Positions 56,519 to 64,000 of a stretch of 64,000 nucleotides of DNA are shown in pieces (position 1 is the stretch's first letter; every line of letters begins with the position of its first letter). A program made the position numbers and the translations under genes. Origin of the DNA: Bufo bufo (Eukaryota; Chordata; Amphibia; Anura; Bufonidae); assembly GCF_905171765.1 (NCBI RefSeq), contig NC_053390.1:586794471-586858470 (forward strand). The letters run 5' to 3'. The notes beneath the pieces were generated by a model. The model saw nothing but the letters and a program-made list of their open reading frames with translations. It was not told where the DNA came from and ran no database searches.

Positions 56519-57013
56519 TTGTGGAGGCAGGTGCCTGCCAGTGTTTATACCCCTAAAAAGCAATGGCTTGTTTTTAACAAGCGATCCAGAAATTATCCCT
56601 TTATGGGGAGAGGCAACAGGATCGGTGCTATTTTAAACAACATGTATATTGTATAGCTCATTTGCATCCTTTTCTTCCCAGAATTCCAGAGGAGCATGTA
56701 TGGTCTATAAGTCTCCTCATGTTGATTAAGGTGCTCTCTCCATAAAGAGAAATAGTACTCCCCAAATCCTGACTTAGGCCTCTCACCCAGTTAAGCCAGT
56801 ACCCTCTGCTCTGCAGTGATGAGGGGTAATCACCCCGAAACAGCTGTCTGCAGATGAGGCGCTGGCTTATTTAATATCCGAGTCATGTCTCAAGGCCTAT
56901 TTAAAGGGTTGAATATTGACTTATAGGATAGCTGCCTTACATCTGGTGGCATTAGAGGCACAGCTTGTTAAGAGCTCATTTGTATCCCTTTAAAACTAAA
57001 AAGATGGTATATA
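56517..57013. repeat. unclassified short repeat with hammerhead-like motif
   Basis: No gene. Two related phrases, GCTCATTTGCATCC near 56657 and GCTCATTTGTATCC near 56974, flank a segment of about 330 bp that includes the hammerhead-like fold at 56810-56854. This could be a small non-autonomous retroelement; its limits are uncertain. Confidence 0.4.
56810..56854 (+). ncRNA. hammerhead-like fold with one core substitution
   Basis: Stem I is 6 bp (TCTGCA at 56810-56815 with TGCAGA at 56849-56854). The core box reads GTGATGA (56816-56822) instead of CTGATGA. Stem II is GGGG/CCCC (56823-56826 with 56833-56836), and GAA is at 56837-56839. Stem III is AC/GT closing an AGCT loop, and GTC precedes the cleavage position after 56848. 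Everything fits a type I hammerhead except the first core base. That C is essential because it pairs with the catalytic G, so this copy is probably inactive. Confidence 0.6.
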
Positions 57014-57015
57014 TA

Positions 57016-57958
57016 CACTCGCCTAAAGAATTATTAGGAACACCTGTTCTATTTCTCATTAATGCAATTATCTAGTCAACCAATCACATGGCAGTTGCTT
57101 CAATGCATTTAGGGGTGTGGTCCTGGTCAAGACAATCTCCTGAACTCCAAACTGAATGTCAGAATGGGAAAGAAAGGTGATTTAAGCAATTTTGAGCATG
57201 GCATGGTTGTTGGTGCCAGACGGGCCAATCTGAGTATTTCACAATCTGCTCAGTTACTGGGATTTTCACGCACAACCATTTCTAGGGTTTACAAAGAATG
57301 GTGTGAAAAGGGAAAAACATCCAGTATGCGGCAGTCCTGTTGGCAAAAATGCCTTGTGGATGCTAGAGGTCAGAGGAGAATGGGCCGACTGATTCAAGCT
57401 GATAGAAGAGCAACGTTGACTGAAATAACCACTCGTTACAACCGAGGTATGCAGCAAAGCATTTGTGAAGCCACAACAATCACAACCTTGAGGCGGATGG
57501 GCTACAACAGCAGACCCCACCGGGTACCACTCATCACTACAAATAGGAAAAAGAGGCTACAATTTGCACAAGCTCACCAAAATTGGACTGTTGAAGACTG
57601 GAAAAATGTTGCCTGGTCTGATGAGTCTCGATTTCTGTTGAGACATTCAAATGGTAGAGTCCGAATTTGGCATAAACAGAATGAGAACATGTATCCATCC
57701 TCTGATGGCTACTTCCAGCAGTATAATGCACCATGTCACAAAGCTCGAATCATTTCAAATTGGTTTCTTGAACATGACAATGAGTTCACTGTACTAAAAT
57801 GGCCCCCACAGTGCCCAGATCTCAACCCAATAGAGCATCTTTGGGATGTGGTGGAACGGGAGCTTCGTGCCCTGGATGTGCATCCCTCAAATCTCCATCA
57901 ACTGCAAGATGCTATCCTATCAATATGGGCCAACATTTCTAAATAATGCTATCAGCAC
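57016..57958 (+). mobile_element. Tc1-like element D (3' part displaced)
   Basis: The left end CACTCGCCTAAAGAATTATT at 57016 follows TA at 57014-57015. Transposase coding begins at 57164. The element is cut at 57958 by the LTR of the Gypsy element, so its right end is not in view and presumably lies beyond the window edge. Confidence 0.85.
57164..57946 (+). pseudogene. Tc1-like transposase with internal deletion (element D)
   Basis: A frame of 260 codons is open, where about 340 is usual. Two helix-turn-helix regions are seen: FEHGMVVGARRANLSISQSA and GFSRTTISRVYKEW, then RRATLTEITTRYNRG. VAWSDESRFLL carries the first catalytic Asp near 57620. Directly after IWHKQNENMYPSS the sequence jumps to DGYFQQYNAPCHKARIISNW, so about 60 residues including the glycine-rich strand region are missing. 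In this second block Tyr stands where the catalytic Asp belongs (codon near 57721). PQCPDLNPIEHLWDVVE keeps the third acid region. The frame ends early at NISK. It looks coding but lacks catalytic competence. Confidence 0.88.
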
Positions 57959-58653
57959 TGTAACGTTCGCGTCCACACACACACAGGGGGGAGGGAAGTG
58001 ATCACTGCGCTCCACCCTAACCCCTGGCCCTGCCTACTTGCCTCGCGAGTCCTAATGACAGGGGACAACTGGACAGCAATCCCTAACTTGGAATAAGTGC
58101 AGGGATGACAGACAGACAAACAACAGTACGTGAACGGACCTAGTCAATACCAGGAAAGCTACAAAGTACAAATGGAGCAAGCAGAGAATTGTCAGGAGAA
58201 GCCGGGGTCATAAATACCAGGAGAGACGTGAAGTACCAAAGGAGTCAGCAGAGGATCATCAGGAGGAGGCCGGGGTCAGAATACCAGGAGAGCAGCAAAG
58301 TACACAAGGAGCAGGCAGAGGATCGTCAGGAATTCAGCAGGAGGTAAGTACGCCAGGAAAGACCAAATCACAGGTGGAACCTAAATTAACAGGCAACCTG
58401 TGACCAGCAGGCTGCCTGTATTTATAGTGGGGAGCGAGGGTAATGTGACGTGGCCAGCGTCACATGACCGACAGACCAACCAGTCGAGCACCGAGTGATC
58501 AGCTCGGCGCTCAAGGCAGACTTAGGAGCAGGGAGTCACCCAGCTAGTAAAGCCGCCCTGGGAACGAGGTAAAACACAGATCCTCGTTCCTGAAGCTAAG
58601 CAGCAGGTCTGCGGCTAATGGGAGACCGAGTGCACCTTCGGAACCCCGTTACA
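57959..58653 (-). repeat. 3' LTR of the Gypsy element
   Basis: 695 bp with tips TGTAACG and CGTTACA. It contains three imperfect tandem copies of a unit of about 65 bp (58143-58330; ATACCAGGAAAGC/ATACCAGGAGAG..CAGAGGATCRTCAGGA). Confidence 0.85.
58419..58426 (-). promoter_or_regulatory. TATA box in LTR
   Basis: On the minus strand the sequence reads TATAAATA, followed by ACAGGCAGCC. This orientation matches the element's genes. Confidence 0.6.
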
Positions 58654-59983
58654 GTACCCCCCTTTTACGAGGGGCCACCGGACCCAAGACTTCAGGCGAT
58701 GGCCTTTCAGGGTGTTCTAAATGAAATTTTCGAACAAGTCTATCAGCATGAACCTCCCTGGCAGGTACCCAAGATCTCTCTTCAGGTCCATACCCCTTCC
58801 AGTGAATCAGGTACTGCAAGGAATTACGCACCTTCCTGACATCCACTATTTTTGACACCACATACTCGACAGCATCATTAACAAGAACCGGCAGAGGCGA
58901 GGCTTTTGATGGTACTACCGGTTCAAAATATTTTTTAAGCAGAGATTTATGGAACACATTATGAATGTGGAATGACTCGGGCAGCTCCAACCTAAATGCT
59001 ACCGGGTTAATCACCTCTGTGATCTTATATGGTCCAATAAAATGAGGAGCAAACTTTTTAGAATCTACCTTAAGAGAGAGATTCTTGGAGGACAACCATA
59101 CCTTATCCCCAACCTGAGAATTCACCCCCCTTGAACGTCTCCTATCGGCCTTGAGTTTCTGAGAACTTTGAGCCTTTTCTAAGTTCGATTGAACCCGGGC
59201 CCAAACTGTGCACAGTTCAGAGGAGAACCTATCCGCCTCAGGGTTAGAGGAGGAGACGGATGACCCAGAATGAAAACGGGGATGGAAACCATGGTTACAA
59301 AAGAAAGGTGAAACCCCAGCAGAAGAATTGACACGGTTATTCAAAGCAAATTCAGCCAATGGAAGAAATTTCGCCCATAATTGCTGGTCATCAGCAACAT
59401 ACAACCTCAAGAATTGTTCCACAGACTGATTAAGGTGTTCAGTCTGCCCATTACTCTCAGGGTGGTAGGCAGAGGAAAAAGACATTGAAATTTTACATTT
59501 TTGACAGAAGGCCCTCCAGAATTTGGACACAAACTGCACACCCCTGTAAGAAACAATATTTTCCGGGATACCATGCAATCGAACAATTTCTTTCACAAAA
59601 ATAGACGCCAGGGTTTTGGCATTCGGGAGTTTAGACAGGGGAATGAAATGGACCATCTTGCTAAACCTATCGACCACTACCCAAACTACAGTCTTACCCT
59701 CCGCCGGCGGTAGGTCAGTTATAAAGTCCATCAAGATATGGGACCAGGGTCTACTGGGAATGGGTAGGGGTCGTAGGTTACCAGCAGGGCGAGTCCTAGG
59801 TGTCTTGGACCTGGCACAAACCTCACAGGCTGACACGTAGGACTTGACATCCCTAGTTAGAGTGGGCCACCAATAAGATCTAGAAACCAGATCCTTAGTG
59901 CCCTCAACACCCGGATGTCCACAAAAGGCAGAATCGTGACACTCACCCAACAGCTGGAGACGAAATTGTACGGGAACAAACAA
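58649..59983 (-). pseudogene. Gypsy integrase with chromodomain
   Basis: The 444-codon open frame has an HHCC zinc-binding start (GHPGVEGTKDLV..VSACEVCARSK, about 59830-59920). The DDE core follows: MDFITDLP with the first Asp near 59730, and NIVSYRGVQF near 59550, where Tyr replaces the second catalytic Asp. YHPESNGQTEHLNQ has the Glu near 59440. A GPYKITEVINPVAFRLELPE module and a C-terminal chromodomain (VEYVVSKIVDVRKVRN, LIHWKGYGPEERSWVP; about 58740-58870) complete it. The frame passes through the polypurine tract and ends at the TAA formed by the first LTR bases. Chromodomain integrases direct insertion toward particular chromatin. The altered Asp argues against activity. Confidence 0.9.
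58654..58668 (-). promoter_or_regulatory. polypurine tract
   Basis: On the minus strand GTAAAAGGGGGGTAC immediately precedes the 3' LTR, as expected for the plus-strand DNA primer of an LTR retrotransposon. Confidence 0.75.
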
Positions 59984-60864
59984 CTTATCTGTTGGGGTGG
60001 ATACCGTACCGGTGCCAGATGTTGTTCAGACCTAATGCGAGCCGAGATATCCTGGGTAAGAGCTGCTAAGAAGATTTTTGCTGGTAGGATGGATTCAGGT
60101 GGTACCTCAGTAGGTTGAAAAGCCTGGAAGCTCTGAGATAATGCGTCCGCCTTCACATTTTTACTTCCCGGCCTGAACGTAATGGAAAAATCAAAACGAG
60201 TAAAAAACAGAGCCCATCTGGCTTGACGGGGATTCAACCTCTTAGCAGACTCGAGAAACATAAGGTTTTTATGGTCAGTGACAACAGTTACACAATGCCT
60301 TGCCCCCTCCAGAAAATGCCTCCACTCCTCAAAAGCCCATTTAATGGCCAGCAGCTCCCTATTCCCTATGTTGTAGTTTCTCTCCGTGGGAGAGAATTTC
60401 CTGGAGAAGAAGGCACATGGTCTCAGGTTAGTGAGGCTAGCAGGACCTTGTGAAAGGACTGCTCCTGCGCCGTCCTCGGATGCATCCACCTCCAAAATAA
60501 AAGGTTTCTCCTGATCAGGCTGGATCAGAATAGGAGCGCTACTGAATGCCTTTTTTAATTTTTTAAATGAAGAAATGGCCTCAGTAGACCAATTCTCCAA
60601 ATCCGCCCCTTTCTTAGTAAGGTCGGTCAACGGTATAGCAATTACGGAAAAATTCATAATAAATTTACGATAGTAATTGGCGAAACCTAAGAACCGTTGT
60701 AAGGCCTTTAAGGATGAAGGTCTTACCCATTCCTTAATTGCTAGTACCTTACCAGGATCCATCTTGAAGGCGTAAGGAGTCAGAACATGCCCTAGAAACA
60801 GAATCTCCTGTACACCAAAGACACATTTCTCTTGCTTAGCGGATAGCTGATTCTCCCTCAACAC
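59857..60864 (-). pseudogene. Gypsy RT thumb / RNase H
   Basis: The frame is shifted relative to the upstream RT (junction near 60860) and again relative to integrase (near 59985). It starts with the RT end (LSAKQEKCVFGVQEILFLGH, LQRFLGFANYYRKFI). RNase H follows: FILEVDASEDGAGAVLSQ with the first Asp near 60498, NRELLAIKWAFEEWRHFLEG with Glu near 60345, VVTDHKNLMFL with Asp near 60273, and the primer-grip end FRPGSKNVKADALSQSF. The catalytic acids are present. The downstream linker decays before integrase. Confidence 0.88.
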
Positions 60865-61960
60865 CTCAATACTTGTTTAACATGAGACACATGGGATTCA
60901 AAGTTAGGAGAGAATATCAAAATGTCGTCAAGATAGACAATAACAAATTTACCTAAGAACTCCCTAAGAATGTCATTCATGAAGTTTTGGAACACAGCTG
61001 GGGCATTGCTGAGTACAAAAGGCCTCACCTGATATTCAAAGTGTCCTACCGGGGTATTGAACGCCGTCTTCCATTCGTCTCCCTCCTTGATTCGGATTAG
61101 ATTGTATGCCCCTTTCAGGTCAATTTTGGAAAACCAGGTTGCCCCCAGAACCTGGTTAAATAAATCCGGAATCAATGGGAGGGAGTATCTATTCTGGACA
61201 GTGATTTTATTTAATCTCCGGTAATCGATAAATGGCCTAAGACCACCATCTTTTTTCTTAACGAAGAAAAACCCCGCCCCCATAGGAGAGACAGAAGGTC
61301 TAATATGCCCTTTACCAAGGCTCTCCTTAATATAATCTTCCATGGCCTTGCGTTCGGGCATAAAAAGATTATAAATTCGTCCCTTAGGAAACTTGGCCTC
61401 CTCTACTAGCTCTATGGTACAATCATAAGGTCTATGGGGGGGTAGAACCTCCGAGGTTGGTGATGAGAATACATCAGAATATTCTCTAACAACAAAGGGT
61501 AAAGTATCAGACTTTACTGAGACCCCAGCCTGTACCACGGACAAGCACGAGTCACACTTAGGCCCCCATCTCACCAACTCCCCTTTGGACCAATCTATAG
61601 TGGGGTTATGTAGTCGGAGCCAAGGCAACCCTAGTACCACCTCAGCCGGTAGGTTCTCCAGGACTAAAAGCGAACATCTCTCTGAGTGGCACACACCCAC
61701 GGTTAGAGAAATCTCCGAGGTACATAAGCTCCCCGTACCACCAATAAGAGGAGTAGCATCAATAGCCATGACATGAATAGGAGTTGGTAAGGCAAACATA
61801 GGAATACCCAATCTTACAGCATACTCAGAGTCAATAAAGCTAGCCGCTGAGCCAGAATCAATAAAGGCCTTACCCGGCCATTTATCTACTCCCAGAGAAA
61901 TCGTATTGGGTACCGAAAGCTTACATTTAGAAAATTCAGGTTGTACCTGGTCTTTAGGTT
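60858..61960 (-). pseudogene. Gypsy protease / reverse transcriptase
   Basis: The protease active site is [13 protein letters not shown] near 61850, followed by [20 protein letters not shown] runs 61450-60860: [80 protein letters not shown] with the motif A Asp, [20 protein letters not shown], and [13 protein letters not shown] with the YxDD box near 60935. The frame ends at 60858 after HVKQVLRC because of a frameshift. It is collinear and in frame with gag upstream. Residues look intact apart from the break. Confidence 0.9.
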
Positions 61961-61979
61961 GCCTTGCCTTAGGAGACTT

Positions 61980-62810
61980 GACAGAGAGGACCTTCTTAGG
62001 ACACTGGTTGATCTAATGTTCAGGATCTCCACAGTAAAAGCATTCTCCACGTCTGCGGCGAAGATTCCCTCGGGTCATGCCAACCTGCATGGGTTCCTCG
62101 GTGGAGACCTCAGCATTGTCTCTGGGATAGGCCTCTGGCTGGACCACCATCTGGGAAGAGAACTGTTGTTCCTGTCGTCTCTCTCAAACCCGTCGGTCAA
62201 GTCGGACAACAAGGGTCATCATCTCCTCTAAGGTCTCTGGAAGTTGATAACTGACCAGAAGATCCTTTAATTTATCAGACAGACCTGACCTGAACTAAAT
62301 CTTCAGGGCTGGTTCGTTCCATCCTGAGGGGACACACCACCTTCTGAATTGGGTGCAATAATCCTCCGCTGGTAGATTGCCCTGAACCAGTGCCTTTAGA
62401 GCCGTCTAGGCTACTAGAGCCCTGTCTGGTTCATCATAGAGGGTACCCAGGGCCTGAAAGAACCCCTCCACAGAATATAAACAACTGGCGCCAGCAGGTA
62501 AAGAGAACGCCCAGTCCTGGGGATCACCCTGTAATCGGGAAATGATAATGCCCACGTGTTGACTCTCAGGGCCAGAGGACACGGGGTGCAAACGGAAGTA
62601 AAGTTTGCAATTCTCCTTAAAAGAGAGAAACTTCTTCCGGTCTCCAGAAAAGTGTTCTGGGAGCTTAATCTGTGGCTCAAAATGCGGACTGGAGGCCTGA
62701 GGAGTGGAAGAACCTTGCCCTAACTCAAAAGAACAGAGTTTTTCCCCTAACTCCTGCACCATCTGCGTCAGATTAGAGACATGGTCAGTCAGGGTCACCA
62801 GAGGATTCAT
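61980..62810 (-). pseudogene. Gypsy gag
   Basis: The start is probably the ATG at 62810 (MNPLVTLTDHVSNLTQMVQE), whose leader is a short coiled-coil-like segment. Capsid-like sequence follows: IKLPEHFSGDRKKFLSFKEN, IISRLQGDPQDWAFSL, FFQALGTLYDEPDRALVA. In the same frame, stops occur at 62406, 62295, 62184 and 62013. A nucleocapsid knuckle is visible near 62005-62050 as CFYCGDPEH then INQC, a CCHC motif with one of the stops inside it. Gag then runs directly into protease without a frameshift. Four nonsense codons make it inactive. Confidence 0.85.
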
Positions 62811-63019
62811 TATACAGTGGTTATTGGGCCTGTTAATCTGTAACGTTCGCGTACACACACACAGGGTTGGAGGGAAGTGATCACTGCGCTCCACCCTTAC
62901 CCTTGGCCCTGCCTACTTGCCTCGCGAGTCCTAATGACAGGGGACAACTGGACGGCAATCCTTAACTTGGAATAAGTGCAGGGATGACAGACAGACAAAC
63001 AACAGGACGTGAACAGACC

Positions 63020-63934
63020 TGTCACGAGTTAAAGATCCAGCGAAAGACCTCCACGTCGTCAAGATCTAAACAAACGGAAATCAGGTACAGACACATAAGA
63101 GTTTATTGCACAAACAAAAACCAGGTAAGGCAGCACAGACAAAACATGAGCTCTATGTACCGTCAGCACAGTGGGAGAAAACCCCCACTGCGCCACTGTC
63201 TAGTAATACTCCAGAGGGGCGTGACTAAGCAACTCCTGGTATTCACTAGGGCCCCAGATGGTAGGTTTAGACTTTGCAGCAGGAAGTTGCCAGGGTCCAC
63301 TCTGGAGCGTGAACTAGACAGTGACAGCAGGAAAAAATGGACAACAGGTACCAGAAGGTACCGACGGCACATAGGCATACATAACATAGACAGGCAAATA
63401 CAAACAGGGCAACTAATAACACAAGCAGGAGTACATAGCAAGGAAACAGGAGTGACAATGAGCAGAGATGGACTTGCTCCACCAGTAGTAAACTGCATGG
63501 CCTTGCGCATTGCACTCTGCTGCAAAGAAAGGTGCAGCAAGGGCTTGCTGAACAGAGACATATAACATAACAAACATAACTGGCAGAACAGATAACAGAA
63601 ACATAGGAAAGAGGACATCAATGAACAAGTAGAAAACCCACAGAGCACAGACAGACAGACACGGATCCCATGGGTCAGCAGCATTGGAGAGTGAGTATAA
63701 ACAACACACACCAGGAGAGCTGACCCAGAACTGAGGAAACCTCAGCCTTATATACAGGTTCCATGGGTGCAGCAGAGAGGCCACACCCATGGAGCAGACA
63801 GAGGATTAACTCCAAATAGGCACACAGGGGAGTTAACCCATAAAGAACCACAAATAACGCAGGAACGAAACTTCAGCGAGGAGCGCCGAACGAGCAAGGA
63901 CGGAAGGTCACAGTCAGAGGTAACGACTGTGACA
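63020..63934 (-). mobile_element. solo LTR inside the Gypsy 5' LTR
   Basis: A 915-bp unit starting TGTCACGAGTT and ending CGACTGTGACA is flanked by AGACC (63015-63019) and GGACC (63935-63939); the intact 3' LTR has GGACC at that site. It contains no gag or pol. A hydrophobic 182-codon minus-strand frame (63163-63711) has no recognisable domain. Confidence 0.8.
63748..63755 (-). promoter_or_regulatory. TATA box in solo LTR
   Basis: On the minus strand TGTATATAAGG lies in the 3' third of the plus-strand unit. It suggests that the LTR reads leftward, like its host LTR. Confidence 0.5.
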
Positions 63935-64000
63935 GGACCGAGTCAATACCAGGAAAGCTACAAAGTACAAATGGAGCAAGCAGAGAATTGTCAGGAGAAG

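Larger units (their letters stand above)
57959..64000 (-). mobile_element. chromodomain Gypsy (Ty3-type) retrotransposon, runs off window
   Basis: The element reads on the minus strand, with the 3' LTR at 57959-58653, pol and gag between, and the 5' LTR from 62839 to beyond 64000. Both LTRs start TGTAACGTTCGCG in plus orientation, and the left one ends CCGTTACA. Comparing the first 240 or so bases of the two by eye shows about nine substitutions and a small indel, so the copy is not recent. A solo LTR of another family is inserted in the 5' LTR. Gag, protease and the first RT part share one frame, as in many chromoviruses. Confidence 0.9.
62839..64000 (-). repeat. 5' LTR of the Gypsy element (incomplete, interrupted)
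   Basis: It begins at 62839 in plus orientation and matches the 3' LTR through 63019. It resumes at 63935 after a solo LTR and leaves the window at 64000, at the point matching about 58202 of the left LTR. I could not recognise the primer-binding site: the sequence just inside (minus strand GATTAACAGGCCCAATAACC) does not begin with TGG. Confidence 0.85.

Noticed and set aside
63163..63711. Hydrophobic 182-codon minus-strand frame
   Set aside because: It lies wholly inside a solo LTR, overlaps two other open frames, and has a Cys/Leu-rich composition typical of chance translation.

Overview
The window looks like repeat-dominated nuclear DNA of a vertebrate, most probably an anuran amphibian. 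The reasons are the mix of Tc1/mariner, hAT, pogo, TTAA-target, Penelope-like, DIRS-like, CR1 and chromodomain Gypsy elements, the A+T-rich noncoding DNA between them, and the absence of any compact operon-like gene layout. I see no host protein-coding gene. Every long reading frame I can identify is transposon-derived, and nearly all are broken by stops, frameshifts, deletions or nested insertions. The species call is inference from family content.

Region 1 (about 1.8-20.8 kb) is a nested transposon stack that can be ordered by target-site duplications. A minus-strand Tc1 relic (element C) is split by a second Tc1 (element A, 2392-19917, TA duplications). A is split by an unclassified/SINE block, by a 7.9-kb hAT (5075-12935) and by a mariner (element B, 13151-19864, TA duplications). 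The hAT carries a pogo-like element and a CR1 LINE tail. B is split by a 4.8-kb TTAA-flanked element (13624-18463) and by a 314-bp foldback insertion with a 13-bp duplication. A hAT MITE (19980-20606) sits in C.

Region 2 (about 20.8-33.6 kb) holds a second decayed hAT (22.3-27.7 kb) interrupted by a non-autonomous hAT that itself contains an internally deleted Tc1. It also holds a 41-bp minisatellite, a truncated minus-strand tyrosine-recombinase-type retrotransposon (gag plus partial RT), Tc1- and T2-like MITEs and a hAT tail fragment.

Region 3 (33.8-46.6 kb) contains a DIRS-like retrotransposon with inverted ends and an internal complementary region, hit by a solo LTR. A Penelope-like element (41172-45940) follows, with a 15-bp target duplication, a GIY-YIG domain and a predicted hammerhead ribozyme. 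A minus-strand CR1 tail comes next.

Region 4 (47.1-49.1 kb) is the only stretch where I recognise almost no repeats.

Region 5 (49.8-56.4 kb) is a Harbinger-like MITE directly abutted by a second TTAA-flanked element. It carries the same 191-bp satellite as the first TTAA element, expanded to roughly 23 monomers with a duplicated higher-order block.

Region 6 (56.4-64.0 kb) has an (AT)n tract, a hammerhead-like fold with one core substitution, a Tc1 copy, and a minus-strand chromodomain Gypsy element running off the right edge, whose 5' LTR holds another solo LTR.

The strongest candidates for something under-described are the TTAA-flanked elements that combine an alternating-orientation palindrome array, a cluster of perfect hairpins and a satellite array, and the two hammerhead-type RNA motifs.
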